Below, piece by piece: positions 25,083-34,182 of a stretch of DNA of 58,555 bases (within the stretch, counting starts at the first letter, position 1; each line of letters begins with the position of its first letter). Source of the stretch: Streptomyces sp. CBMA29 (GTDB lineage: Bacteria > Actinomycetota > Actinomycetes > Streptomycetales > Streptomycetaceae); the NCBI RefSeq assembly GCF_014596445.1, contig NZ_MECL01000177.1, forward strand, positions 1-58,555, written 5' to 3'. Position numbers and translations under genes: made by a program. The notes beneath the pieces are model-generated. The model was not told the DNA's origin. It ran no database searches and worked only from the letters and a program-made list of their open reading frames with translations.

Positions 25083-28000
25083 GTGCTGGGGCTGATCGTG
25101 GGTCATTTCGTGCTGGCGGGTTTCGCGGGGGTGTTCACGCGGTGGTGGGGCCGCCGGGCCTTCCTCGTGCTCGCCGCCGCGCCCGCCGCGACCGCCGTAT
25201 GGGCGGCCCTCCAGTGGAACGCGGTCGCGGACGGCCGGGTCCGCGAACAGACCTGGCACTGGGCGCCCGCCCTCGATCTGGAGATCGCGCTGCGCCTCGA
25301 CGCGCTGAGCCTGCTGCTCACCGTCCTCGCGGGCGGCGTCGGCGCCCTCGTCCTGGTCTACTGCGCCGGGTACTTCCGCGACGACGAGCCGGGACTCGGC
25401 GGCTTCGCGGGCACCCTGACCGCCTTCGCGGGCGCCATGCTCGGGCTGGTCCTGGCCGACGACCTGATGCTCCTGTACGTGTTCTGGGAGCTGACCACCG
25501 TCCTGTCCTTCCTGCTGATCGGCCACAGCGCCGAGAAGAAGGCCAGCCGGCGCTCCGCCCTCCAGGCCCTGGTGGTCACCACCGCGGGCGGCCTCGCCAT
25601 GCTCGTCGGGCTGCTCATGCTCGGCCACAGCGCGGGCACCTACCGGCTGTCCGCGCTGATCGCCCACCCGCCCGCCACCGGTCCCGCCGTACGCGTCGCC
25701 CTCGTCCTGGTCCTCGCGGGCGCCCTGTCCAAGTCCGCGGTGTGGCCCTTCAGCCTGTGGCTGCCCGGCGCGATGGCCGCGCCCACCCCCGTCAGCGCCT
25801 ACCTGCACGCGGCGGCCATGGTGAAGGCCGGTGTCTATCTCGTCGCCCGCCTCTCCCCCGCCTTCGCCCCGGTCGGCCCCTGGCGCGCCCTCACCGTCGG
25901 CCTGGGCCTCGCCACCATGCTCCTCGGCGGGTGGCGCGCCCTGCGCGAATTCGACCTCAAACGGATTCTCGCCTACGGCACCGTCAGCCAACTCGGCTTC
26001 CTCACCGCCCTGGTCGGCACCGGCTCCCCCGACGCCGCTCTCGCCGGAGTCACCCTCCTGTTCGCCCACGCCCTCTTCAAGGCCGCCCTCTTCCTCGTCG
26101 TCGGCGCCGTCGACCAGACCGCCGGCACCCGCGACATCCGCCGCCTGTCGGGCCTGGCCCGCACCTCCCCCCTCCTGTGCGCCGCCGCCACCCTCGCCGC
26201 CGCCTCCATGACCGGCCTCCCCCCCTTCCTCGGCTTCCCCGCCAAAGAGGCCGCCTTCGACGCCCTGACCCCCCTCCCCCTCGCCTTCGCCGTCCTCGGC
26301 TCCGCCCTGACCGTCGCGTACACCCTGCGCTTCCTGTGGGGCGCCTTCGGACCGAGTGAGGCGGTCCGCGAGGCACCGTCAAGCACGAGCGAGCCCCCTG
26401 CCGGCCATCCCCCCGCAGCCGCCGACGCGCCGAAGGCCGCGGGCCAGGGTCCCCCCGCAGCCGCGACCGGCCCGGAGGAACCGGCGGACCGCCATCCCCC
26501 CGCAACCGCCGACGTACCGGAGGGGACGGGCCGGGGTGCCCCCGCAGAAATGCGTCAACAAGTGGGGGACGCATACGCGAGACGAGGTGGACGCATTTCG
26601 AGGAGGTACCCCGGCCCGGCACCGACCCGCGCACACACGGCCAGCCCACACACGGCAGGCGCACACACAACCCGCGCACACACAACCCGCGCACACACGG
26701 CAGGCGCCCACCTGAAGGGCTGGGAAAAGGCGCTCCCCGTGGGAGCACTGGCACTCGCCGGAACCGTCCTCGGCCCCTACGTCGCACACCTCGAACCGCT
26801 GCTCGGCCGGTACGCCCACTCCGTACCGGAAGCGGCCGGCGCCACGCCGTACCACCTGGCGCTGTGGCACGGCTGGGGCACCCCCCTGGCCCTGTCCCTG
26901 GTCGCCTGGGCGCTGGGCGCAGCCCTCTTCGCCGCGAACACCCCCCTGCTCCGGCTCGCCCGGAAAACGGCCCTCCCCACCGCCGAGGCGGCCTTCGCCC
27001 GCATGATCCGCGGCACCGAATGGTTCGCCCTCCAGCTCACCGGCACGGTGCAACGCGGCTCGCTCGCGGTGTACCTGACCACCGCCCTCCTCGTCTTCAC
27101 CGGCGCCGAGTCGTACGCCCTGGTCCACGACGCCCCCTGGCACACCCCCGGCGGCGGCCCCCGGCTGGCGGACGACGCGGCGCAGGCGGCCGTGGCGGTC
27201 GCGGTGATGGCGGCGGCGGCGCTGTGCGTGACGGCCCGGCTGCGGATGAAGGCGGTGGTGCTGGCGGGCACCACGGGCTACGGCACGGCGGTGCTGTTCG
27301 TCCTCCAGGGCGCCCCCGACCTGGCCCTGACGCAGTTCACCGTGGAGACGGCCAGCATCGTGGTGTTCGTGCTGGTGCTGCGCCGCCTCCCGGCGCGCTT
27401 CCCGCGCACCGCCCCGCGCCGCCGCGCGGCGAACTACGCGGTGGGCGCCGCCGCGGGCGCCCTCGTCGCGGGCCTGACGTATCTGACGGCGGCGGCCCGC
27501 CGGGCGAGCGACGCCCGCGCCGCGCTGATCGAGGCGACCGAGCACGACGGCGTGAAGAACGTGGTGGCGACGATCCTGGTGGATCTGCGCGCCTGGGACA
27601 CGATGGGCGAGTCGGCGGTGCTCGCGGTCGCCGCGGTCGGCGTGACGAGTCTGCTGTTCCTGCGCCGCCGCGCGGGCTCGCTGCCACGGGCAGCGGACGG
27701 CGAGCAGCCGGGCACCGTATGGCGGGCGGGGCCGCGCGAGGCACCGGGCCCGGCGTCGCTGGCCCCCGAGCGGACGTGGCTGGCCGCGAGCGGCACCCTC
27801 GCGGAGGAGCGCCGTTCGGTGGTCTTCGAGGTGGTGGCCCGGCTGACCTTCCACCCGATCCTGGTGCTCTCCTTGTATTTGCTGTTCTGCGCGGAGAATC
27901 TGCCCGGCGGCGGCTTCACGGCCGGGCTCGTCGCGGGCCTGGCCCTGGTGGTGCGCTATCTGGCGGGCGGGCGGTACGAGTTGGCCGCCGCGGCCCCGGT

Positions 28001-28271
28001 CGACGCCGGTTTCCTGCTGGGCGCGGGCCTGGTCGTGTCGGTCGGTACGGGCCTGGGCGGGCTGGTGTTCGGCCGCGCGGTGCTCGACGCGGGCACGTAC
28101 CACGCCCGGCTGCCGCTGTTCGGCTCGGTCCATCTGGCCAGCCCGGTGCTCTTCGACTTCGGGGTGTACCTGCTGGTGCTCGGCGTCGTCCTGGACGTGC
28201 TGCGCGGCCTGGGCGCCGAGATCGACCTCCAGATCGAACGGGACGGCCGCGAGGAGAGGGAGGTCATGTGA
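25083..28271 (+). CDS. mrpA: Mrp Na+/H+ antiporter subunit A fused to subunit B (MrpAB)
   Basis: 1062 residues from the GTG at 25083, preceded by GGAGGAAGG; the ATG at 24993 overlaps the tRNA-side leader and is unlikely. Multiple membrane segments carry the proton-antiporter core (LLYVFWELTTVLSFLLIG, PGAMAAPTPVSAYLHAA, HALFKAALFLVVGAVD). A DUF4040-like part and a C-terminal MnhB domain follow (FHPILVLSLYLLFCAENLPGGGF, about 920-1045). No separate mrpB follows, so A and B are one polypeptide. Residues about 426-545 are a hydrophilic, low-complexity insertion (Pro/Ala-rich, then AHT-type pentapeptides) after LWGAFGP. It is the first gene of mrpA-C-D, with four-base overlaps. Confidence 0.92.
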   Translation: MLGLIVGHFVLAGFAGVFTRWWGRRAFLVLAAAPAATAVWAALQWNAVADGRVREQTWHWAPALDLEIALRLDALSLLLTVLAGGVGALVLVYCAGYFRDDEPGLGGFAGTLTAFAGAMLGLVLADDLMLLYVFWELTTVLSFLLIGHSAEKKASRRSALQALVVTTAGGLAMLVGLLMLGHSAGTYRLSALIAHPPATGPAVRVALVLVLAGALSKSAVWPFSLWLPGAMAAPTPVSAYLHAAAMVKAGVYLVARLSPAFAPVGPWRALTVGLGLATMLLGGWRALREFDLKRILAYGTVSQLGFLTALVGTGSPDAALAGVTLLFAHALFKAALFLVVGAVDQTAGTRDIRRLSGLARTSPLLCAAATLAAASMTGLPPFLGFPAKEAAFDALTPLPLAFAVLGSALTVAYTLRFLWGAFGPSEAVREAPSSTSEPPAGHPPAAADAPKAAGQGPPAAATGPEEPADRHPPATADVPEGTGRGAPAEMRQQVGDAYARRGGRISRRYPGPAPTRAHTASPHTAGAHTTRAHTTRAHTAGAHLKGWEKALPVGALALAGTVLGPYVAHLEPLLGRYAHSVPEAAGATPYHLALWHGWGTPLALSLVAWALGAALFAANTPLLRLARKTALPTAEAAFARMIRGTEWFALQLTGTVQRGSLAVYLTTALLVFTGAESYALVHDAPWHTPGGGPRLADDAAQAAVAVAVMAAAALCVTARLRMKAVVLAGTTGYGTAVLFVLQGAPDLALTQFTVETASIVVFVLVLRRLPARFPRTAPRRRAANYAVGAAAGALVAGLTYLTAAARRASDARAALIEATEHDGVKNVVATILVDLRAWDTMGESAVLAVAAVGVTSLLFLRRRAGSLPRAADGEQPGTVWRAGPREAPGPASLAPERTWLAASGTLAEERRSVVFEVVARLTFHPILVLSLYLLFCAENLPGGGFTAGLVAGLALVVRYLAGGRYELAAAAPVDAGFLLGAGLVVSVGTGLGGLVFGRAVLDAGTYHARLPLFGSVHLASPVLFDFGVYLLVLGVVLDVLRGLGAEIDLQIERDGREEREVM
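26527..26618. repeat. 92-bp imperfect inverted repeat inside mrpA
   Basis: The left arm begins CGGGCCGGGGTGCC (26527) and ends GAAATGCGTC (26556). The right arm begins GACGCATTTC (26590) and ends with GGTACCCCGGCCCG. The ends match almost perfectly when folded, with a few mismatches in the middle of the arms and a 33-base loop that contains another GACGCAT. It lies within the low-complexity insertion and stays in frame. Confidence 0.8.
26629..26703 (+). repeat. 15-bp tandem repeat, five units, in mrpA
   Basis: Units related to GCGCACACACGGCAG at 26629, 26644, 26659, 26674 and 26689; units 3 and 4 are identical. They encode pentapeptides of the type (R/G)AHT(A/T), so copy-number changes keep the frame. 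Confidence 0.9.
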
Positions 28272-28753
28272 AGGCGACGATCGCGCTCATCGCGGCGGGC
28301 GGTGTGCTGTTCGGCTGCGGCACCGCGCTGCTGATGTCCAGACCGCTGACCCGGATCCTGCTGGGCGCGGTGCTGCTCGGCAACGGGGCGAATCTGCTGG
28401 TGCTCGCCACCTCGGGCAAGGCCGGGAAGCCGCCGCTGCTGTATCCGGGCACCGACCCGAAGGACGTCACCGACCCGCTGCCGCAGGCGATGGCGCTCAC
28501 CGCGATCGTCATCACGCTGGCGCTGACGGCTTTCCTGCTGGCGATGGCGTACCGGAGCTGGCAGTTGTCGGGGAACGACGACGTGCAGGACGACGTCGAG
28601 GACATCCGGATCGCGCTGCGCGCCGAACACGAGGGCACGCGGGCGGAGTTGCGGGCCGTGCTGCGGGCGGACCGGGTGCGGCAGGCCCGCGCGGAGGAGA
28701 CCGAGGACCTCGACGACGAGGTCTGGGACCACGTACTGGGGGCCGACCGGTGA
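28268..28753 (+). CDS. mrpC: Mrp Na+/H+ antiporter subunit C
   Basis: 161 residues from the GTG at 28268, overlapping the mrpA stop (GTGA). Three membrane segments with the MnhC/NuoK-like pattern (GCGTALLMSRPLTRILLGAVLLGNGANLLVL, then DPLPQAMALTAIVITLALTAFLLA). The C-terminal 45 residues are an acidic, charged extension not needed by shorter MrpC proteins. It is part of the membrane antiporter complex for Na+ export and pH homeostasis. Confidence 0.93.
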   Translation: MKATIALIAAGGVLFGCGTALLMSRPLTRILLGAVLLGNGANLLVLATSGKAGKPPLLYPGTDPKDVTDPLPQAMALTAIVITLALTAFLLAMAYRSWQLSGNDDVQDDVEDIRIALRAEHEGTRAELRAVLRADRVRQARAEETEDLDDEVWDHVLGADR

Positions 28754-30429
28754 CCGCGTCCGACCTGCTGCCGCTGCCGGTGGCGCTGCCGCTGCTCGCG
28801 GCCGGGGTGAAGCTGGCGATCGGCCAACGGCTGCCGCGCACGCAGCGGTTCATCAGCGCGGGCGTGCTGTGCGCGGTGCTCGGCGCGTCCCTCGCCCTGC
28901 TGGTGGCCGCCGACCGGGACGGGCCGCAGGTCATGCACACCGGCACCTGGCCCGCGTCGGTCGGCATCACGCTGGTCGCCGACCGGCTGTCGGGGCTGAT
29001 GCTGGTGGTGTCGGCCGCGGTCACGCTGTGCGTGCTGATCTACTCGATCGGCCAGGGCATGGCCGACCAGGACGCGGCGACCCCGCTGTCCGTCTTCCAC
29101 CCGGCGTATCTGATCCTGGTCGCCGGGGTCTGCGACACCTTCCTCGCGGGCGACCTGTTCAACCTCTACGTCGGCTTCGAGATCATGCTGACCAGCAGCT
29201 ATGTGCTCTTGACGCTCGGCGGTACGGCGGCCCGGATGCGGGCGGGCGCCACCTACGTGGTGGTGTCGCTGCTGTCGTCGGTGCTGTTCCTCGTCGCGAT
29301 CGGGATGGTCTACGCGGCGGCCGGTACGGTGAATCTGGCGCTGCTCGCCGGGCGGCTGGCCGAACTGCCCTCCGGCGTACGGCTGGTGCTGCAACTGGCG
29401 CTGCTGACCGTCTTCGGCATCAAGGCCGCCGTCTTCCCGCTGGCGGCGTGGCTGCCGGACTCGTACCCGACCGCGCCCGCGCCCGTCACCGCCGTGTTCG
29501 CCGGTCTGCTCACCAAGGTGGGCGTCTACTCGATACTGCGGACCCAGACGCTGCTGTTCCCCGGCGGGCGGCTCGCCGACCCGCTGATGCTGGTCGCCCT
29601 GCTGTCCATGGTGATCGGCATCCTGGGCGCGGTCGCCCAGACCGACCTCAAGCGGCTGTTGTCCTTCACGCTCGTCAGCCACATCGGGTACATGGTCTTC
29701 GGTATCGCGCTCGCCTCACGCGGCGGCATCGCGGGCTCCGTCTTCTACGTGGCCCACCACATCACCGTGCAGACCACGCTCTTCCTCGTCGCGGGGCTGA
29801 TCGAACGGCGCGGCGGCACGACGGATCTGCTGCGTCTTGGCGGCCTCGCCCGGATCTCGCCGCTGCTCGCCGTCGTCTTCTTCGTCCCCGCCATGAACCT
29901 CGCCGGTATTCCGCCGCTGTCCGGCTTCCTCGGCAAACTCGGCCTGCTCCGTGCCGGAATCGCCTACGACACCGGCTGGTCCTACGTCCTGGTCGCGGGC
30001 GGCATCGTCACCAGCCTGCTGACGCTGTACGCGCTGGCCAAGGTCTGGAACCTGGCCTTCTGGCGTGCCGCCCCGCCCGATCTGTGCGAGGACGGCACCG
30101 TCCTCGAATCCGACGAGGACTCCGCTGACGCGGCGGAGAGCGGCTCGAGTCCGGCCCCCGTGCCCCCGTCGCCCCCGTCGCCCGGGGAGGACTCCGGGGC
30201 GACCGCCGTGCCGCTGCCCGCCGGGGCCGCCCACGCCGCGTCTCTCAGCGGGCGGCCCATCACCACCACGGCGGCCCTCCCCGCCCCCATGCTCCTCGCC
30301 ACCTGCGCCATGGTCGCGCTCGGTCTCTCCTTCACCGTCCTCGCCGGCCCCCTCACCGGCCTCGCCGATCGCTCCGCGACCGAGCTCCTGTCCCGCACCC
30401 CGTACATCTCCGCGGTCCTCCGCCACTGA
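28750..30429 (+). CDS. mrpD: Mrp Na+/H+ antiporter subunit D
   Basis: 559 residues from the GTG at 28750, overlapping the mrpC stop. About 14 membrane segments with the proton-antiporter signature (GFEIMLTSSYVLLTLGG, FGIKAAVFPLAAWLPDSYPTAPAP, KRLLSFTLVSHIGYMVFGI). The hydrophilic stretch around residues 440-505 (Pro/Ser/Glu-rich) separates the last membrane helix, which is common in actinobacterial MrpD. The operon should continue with mrpE, but the next same-strand mrp gene is 6.9 kb away. Confidence 0.93.
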   Translation: MTASDLLPLPVALPLLAAGVKLAIGQRLPRTQRFISAGVLCAVLGASLALLVAADRDGPQVMHTGTWPASVGITLVADRLSGLMLVVSAAVTLCVLIYSIGQGMADQDAATPLSVFHPAYLILVAGVCDTFLAGDLFNLYVGFEIMLTSSYVLLTLGGTAARMRAGATYVVVSLLSSVLFLVAIGMVYAAAGTVNLALLAGRLAELPSGVRLVLQLALLTVFGIKAAVFPLAAWLPDSYPTAPAPVTAVFAGLLTKVGVYSILRTQTLLFPGGRLADPLMLVALLSMVIGILGAVAQTDLKRLLSFTLVSHIGYMVFGIALASRGGIAGSVFYVAHHITVQTTLFLVAGLIERRGGTTDLLRLGGLARISPLLAVVFFVPAMNLAGIPPLSGFLGKLGLLRAGIAYDTGWSYVLVAGGIVTSLLTLYALAKVWNLAFWRAAPPDLCEDGTVLESDEDSADAAESGSSPAPVPPSPPSPGEDSGATAVPLPAGAAHAASLSGRPITTTAALPAPMLLATCAMVALGLSFTVLAGPLTGLADRSATELLSRTPYISAVLRH

Positions 30430-30487
30430 CCGTCTGCGGGGGGGGAGAAGGGCGAGCTACCGGGTCAGGAAGGCGCGGCGGAAGTGA

Positions 30488-31834
30488 TCAGGCCGCAAGC
30501 ATTGGTGCGACGAACCGTGCCCGCTCGTAAAGATCACGTGCGGCCGGGTTCTTGAGGTGCGGGCGGATCAGGCGGAACATCTCTGCCATTCTCTTGTCGA
30601 CCTGGCCTGAGTTCATGGAGGGATAATCATCCAGAATCTTCGCCCACGTGGCGCACGCCGCATCCAGATGACCGGCTTCCAGTTGACGCTCGGCCAGTAG
30701 CGCACCGAAGCGCAGGTCCCCTCGCCGGGAATCATTCTTTGAATTGCGCAAACGGAAACATAATTGCAGGGAATCCACACTCCCGGAAATGTCGCCCAGC
30801 GCATGCCTGACCTGGGCGGTGTGGTAGGCAAGTGTGGCGGCGTTATAGCCGCCGAAAGTCCCTCCCTGACTGCTTGCCTTACTCAGGGCACTTTCGGTTT
30901 CCCGGATGCTTCGCAAAGCATTGGCGCGTTCTCCGGCAACGGCATAGGAGTGAGCCTGTTGCCCTGCCATGAACGCCGTCATCCTGGGACTGGTCGTCGG
31001 GGACGCCTCGCTTGCGACGTTCGCCCAGTTCACCGCCGTCGGGCCATGACCCAAGTCCACTGACTGCACCGACATCCCACGGAGTATGTGGCAGTACGTT
31101 GAGTGATCGTCACTGGCACCCGCAAACTCCAAACCTTTGACGTAATACTGCTGAGCGGTGCCGTGCAATCCTTCGTCTACCGCCATCCAACCCGTGAGAT
31201 AACACAAGAAGGACGTGGCGGACATCATCGCCTTACGTACTTCGCTCGGCGCGTCCGCCTTCAGGTAGGGGGCGACGACGTTGACCAAAAAGGCGGCAGC
31301 CATCGGCCGTGCATATCGGCCGCCGAATTGGTCGTCAAGATCGGAGAGTCGATCTGTCATGGCAATCACCGACTCGACTTCAGGCATACCGACACGCTGC
31401 GTTCGTCCAGTCTGAATCGCTTCCATGCGCCCGACGACGTCTTGCCATCCGGGAATGGACAGAGCCACGGAGAAGAGTTTCGCTCCTGCTCCTATGACGC
31501 TGCGGCGTGAAGGGTCCATGTCCTGTCGGCTCAGGTCCAGTAAGCCTCCGACCGTGCTGACGTCCTTCCCGTCACGGACGGGAACAGGGAAGCCGGCCTC
31601 GGCGTGGGTTACCGGGCGCTTGAGGTGGCGGGCAAGCGCCTCAAGGATCAGGGGGCGTACCTCTACTTTGGGCATGTGCCCGTCCAGCCACTGGTGAGCC
31701 GATGGGGGTTGGTACCGCGTCGGCTTGCCCCGCTCGGTGGCGATCTTGTTGACCTCTTGGGCGAACTGCCGGAACGTCCACCCCGTTGCGGCGTGCAGCC
31801 GCCTCAGCCCCTCGTTCGGCTGCCGGTTGCCCAT
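30488..31834 (-). CDS. TPR-type HTH regulator, NsdA-like (module A)
   Basis: 448 residues from the ATG at 31834, with GGGAGTGG upstream. The N-terminal 90 residues (LRRLHAATGWTFRQFAQEVN, PSAHQWLDGHMP) resemble the HTH-like region of NsdA and related Streptomyces developmental repressors. The remainder is helical with TPR-like repeats (GTAQQYYVKGLEFAGASDD, ANALRSIRETESALS, LRFGALLAERQLEAGHLDAA). The coding sequence is visibly richer in A and T than its neighbours, which hints at transfer. It is divergent from the ATPase of module A and convergent with mrpD. Predicted to be a DNA-binding regulator whose TPR part senses a peptide or protein partner; NsdA-likeness is by eye. Confidence 0.75.
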   Translation of the reverse strand: MGNRQPNEGLRRLHAATGWTFRQFAQEVNKIATERGKPTRYQPPSAHQWLDGHMPKVEVRPLILEALARHLKRPVTHAEAGFPVPVRDGKDVSTVGGLLDLSRQDMDPSRRSVIGAGAKLFSVALSIPGWQDVVGRMEAIQTGRTQRVGMPEVESVIAMTDRLSDLDDQFGGRYARPMAAAFLVNVVAPYLKADAPSEVRKAMMSATSFLCYLTGWMAVDEGLHGTAQQYYVKGLEFAGASDDHSTYCHILRGMSVQSVDLGHGPTAVNWANVASEASPTTSPRMTAFMAGQQAHSYAVAGERANALRSIRETESALSKASSQGGTFGGYNAATLAYHTAQVRHALGDISGSVDSLQLCFRLRNSKNDSRRGDLRFGALLAERQLEAGHLDAACATWAKILDDYPSMNSGQVDKRMAEMFRLIRPHLKNPAARDLYERARFVAPMLAA

Positions 31835-31854
31835 GGCCCCACTCCCGCGTTTAA

Positions 31855-31903
31855 CGCTGTTAATAACACCTAGCGCTTCAACGCTACCGCTGTGCGTAGC
31901 GGT
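31855..31903. promoter_or_regulatory. Candidate operator region of module A
   Basis: The 197-base divergent gap holds CGCT-GTTAATAAC-ACCT-AGCG (31855-31875) with nested dyads. A direct repeat TTAACGCT/TCAACGCT (31851, 31878) and the hairpin ACCGCT-6-AGCGGT (31886-31903) are also present. The A/T-rich core next to the regulator start makes this the likely promoter/operator for both directions. Confidence 0.45.
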
Positions 31904-32031
31904 CCGGTTGCCTAGAGCGAGACAGACCCCCGCGACCGTGTGACCGGCCCGGGGGCATGGCCAACGCTTACCTGGAGCGCCGACATGGATCAGCCTAATC
32001 GCCACTCGCTCGGATGTACGGGGGCAGCCCA

Positions 32032-32478
32032 ATGACCCCTGGTACGTCGGCAGCCCCGACCGGAGAACGTCCCGCCGCCGTGGTGAGACAGTGGCAGCAC
32101 GGTCCCCGCTCGGTGGGCAGGGCAAGGAAGTTACTCGCCGCCCAGCTCGACGCCTGGGGCTTGGCTCACCTCACGGACACCGCCGAAGTGGTTGTCTCCG
32201 AGTTGTTCACGAACAGCGTGCGGCACGCGCGGGTGCCTGACGGGCGCAGGATCGCCACCCACTTCGAACGGCTTGAGAACGGCGTACGGATCGAGGTGCA
32301 CGACGCCAACGACGTGCGCCCGGTGCTCCAGAACGCCTCGGCGGACGCGGAATCCGGGCGCGGGCTCGCGCTGGTGGACGCTTTCACGGGCGGGCGCTGG
32401 GGCGTCAGTGACCGTGAGGGCGTCGGCAAAATGGTGTGGGCGGTGTGCCTGAGCGACGGCATGGAGGCGGCCCGGTGA
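32032..32478 (+). CDS. RsbW-like ATP-binding protein (HATPase_c), module A
   Basis: 148 residues from the ATG at 32032 (another ATG at 32014 is possible); GGGGG lies about ten bases upstream. It has the GHKL N-box SELFTNSVRHA, the VHDAND motif and the SGRGLALVDAF glycine loop, the pattern of the short RsbW/SpoIIAB-type serine kinases very common in Streptomyces. Such proteins act as anti-sigma factors or kinase partners of regulators. Its stop overlaps the next gene (GTGA). It is about half identical by eye to the module B protein at 53699. Confidence 0.88.
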   Translation: MTPGTSAAPTGERPAAVVRQWQHGPRSVGRARKLLAAQLDAWGLAHLTDTAEVVVSELFTNSVRHARVPDGRRIATHFERLENGVRIEVHDANDVRPVLQNASADAESGRGLALVDAFTGGRWGVSDREGVGKMVWAVCLSDGMEAAR

Positions 32479-33023
32479 CGCAGGCAGAAAGCACGTTGGT
32501 TCCGTCGCACCGTACGTGGACGATCACCACGACCAACGGATACACCGTTTCGGGGTATCTGCCTCCGTGGGCGGAAGAGGACCCCAGCAGGATCGGCGTC
32601 GATCCGGAACGCCTGGTCATCGAACTGGACGACCTGACCCACGAGACCACTTTCGGAGGTCAGTTCATGCGTCTGTGGCCCGCTGCCATGGACCCCGGGC
32701 AGGACTCGGTGGCACTCGCCGGGTCAATCCGGTGCAGCCCTCACATCGGTGGCGACTGCGCACCGCACGACCCGGTCGTGAACATACAGATGTCCGGCGA
32801 CCTCTGGCTCATGAACCTCGACCCGCCCGGAGTCGCCGAGGTGGCCGCGAAATTCCACGACTTCGCCGACCTGCTCCTCAACAAAGTGGCCCCCGAACTG
32901 GCCGCCGCCCGCGCCGACTGGGCGCAACACCACCCCGTGAGACATCCACAGCACGTGGACGCCGTCCGTTGCGGCAACGAGCTGCCGTTGTCGGCGCTCG
33001 GAATCCCCGCCGACGGCGACTGA
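32475..33023 (+). CDS. Conserved actinobacterial protein, DUF6907-like (module A)
   Basis: 182 residues from the GTG at 32475, translationally coupled to the ATPase (GTGA). The recognisable core is a beta-rich N-terminal region ending GYLPPWAEEDPS, then LVIELDDLTHETTF, a central C-containing segment (SIRCSPHIGGDC) and a helical C-terminus. The protein at 53187 has the same order (GHLPAWAEDDPS, LSVVLADISHRVPF, FMRCTPYAEAP). It resembles the DUF6907 family. No catalytic motif is seen; invariant coupling to an RsbW-like ATPase suggests it is its ligand, adaptor or antagonist. Confidence 0.75.
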   Translation: MTQAESTLVPSHRTWTITTTNGYTVSGYLPPWAEEDPSRIGVDPERLVIELDDLTHETTFGGQFMRLWPAAMDPGQDSVALAGSIRCSPHIGGDCAPHDPVVNIQMSGDLWLMNLDPPGVAEVAAKFHDFADLLLNKVAPELAAARADWAQHHPVRHPQHVDAVRCGNELPLSALGIPADGD

Positions 33024-33056
33024 GTGCCCGTCAACAGACGAGAAATGGGGGGTCCC

Positions 33057-34178
33057 ATGGAGACCTCGGACCGGGTTCGGCTCGACACCTACTTCGGCAG
33101 GATCAGCAAGGCGTTCGCCCCCGCTGAACGGCCCGCGTCTTTGCTGGTGACACATCTGCTGCCCGAGCGTCCCGCTTTCGTGCGGGCTGTGGGCACCGTT
33201 TCCGACCTTCGGGCGGTGCTGCCAAAGCCGAAGTCGATCCACTCGGCGGCCCGCCGCGAGATCGAGCGAACCACCGCGTGCGACGAGTTGTCCCGCGACA
33301 TGTTCGAGGACCCCGCCGCCGCCGTGACCTATGTGGAAGCCAGAGCGGCCGGGGCAGGGGTCGTACTGCTCGACGTGGGCGGGTATTTCGCCCCGGCGCT
33401 CGACGCCATCGCGGAACAGTTCTCGGGTCGGCTGCTCGGCGTGATCGAGGACACGGAGAACGGCCACAAACGGTACGCCGGACTGCCCAAACTGCCCTGC
33501 CCGGTGCTGTCCGTCGCGCGCTCGCCGCTCAAAGACCCGGAAGACTTTCTCGTCGGTCAGTCCGTCGTGTTCTCGACGGAAGCCCTGTTACGCGGGCGCG
33601 GGGACATTCTGCACGGACGTCCCGCGCTGGTCCTCGGGTTCGGCAAGCTCGGGTCGAGCATCGCCCGACTACTGCACGCCAAGGGCGTCAACGTCACGGT
33701 CTACGACATCGACCCGGTACGCCGCACCCAAGCGCTCTCGCAGGGCTTCGGTGTCGCCCGTGACCGCGACCACGCGATAGGCAGCGCGGGACTCGTTCTC
33801 TGCGCGACCGGTTCCCTGTCGCTGCGGGGCGAGGACTTCCCGTTGCTCAAGAACGGTGCCTACGTGGCTACGGTGACCAGCTCCGAGGATGAACTGGAGT
33901 TGGACGGACTGCCGGACGGCTACACCCGCGCCAGTTCGGGCGAGCATGTCACCCGATTCCAGACCACGGGGCACTACTTCTATCTGATGAATCAGGGGAA
34001 CGCGGTGAACTTCCTTCACGGCGCGTCCGTTGGACCGTTCATCTTCCTGGTACAAGCGGAGATCCTGGCGGGTGTCCGGCTGCTGGCCCGAGGAGAGATG
34101 CCCCCGGGGATGCACGAAGTCCCCGCCGAGGACCGTGCGACCATCGCCGCGACGTGGCTCAACTACTACAACAGGTGA
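33057..34178 (+). CDS. Adenosylhomocysteinase-like NAD-binding protein (module A)
   Basis: 373 residues from the ATG at 33057, which has GGGGGG four bases upstream (GTG 33024 and ATG 33045 are weaker). The Rossmann motif LGFGKLGSS with VYDIDP is followed by CATGSLSL. The C-terminal NQGNAVNFLHGASVGP matches the SAH-hydrolase LxNLGxATGHP region, and GVIEDTENGHKRY matches its EETTTG segment. It is about 100 residues shorter than true SAH hydrolases. By eye the catalytic Lys and Asp are kept (PLKDPED) but the following Asn is not, so it may act on a different nucleoside or only bind one. It follows the DUF6907-like gene by 33 bases and precedes the Nudix gene by four. Confidence 0.7.
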   Translation: METSDRVRLDTYFGRISKAFAPAERPASLLVTHLLPERPAFVRAVGTVSDLRAVLPKPKSIHSAARREIERTTACDELSRDMFEDPAAAVTYVEARAAGAGVVLLDVGGYFAPALDAIAEQFSGRLLGVIEDTENGHKRYAGLPKLPCPVLSVARSPLKDPEDFLVGQSVVFSTEALLRGRGDILHGRPALVLGFGKLGSSIARLLHAKGVNVTVYDIDPVRRTQALSQGFGVARDRDHAIGSAGLVLCATGSLSLRGEDFPLLKNGAYVATVTSSEDELELDGLPDGYTRASSGEHVTRFQTTGHYFYLMNQGNAVNFLHGASVGPFIFLVQAEILAGVRLLARGEMPPGMHEVPAEDRATIAATWLNYYNR

Positions 34179-34182
34179 ATCC

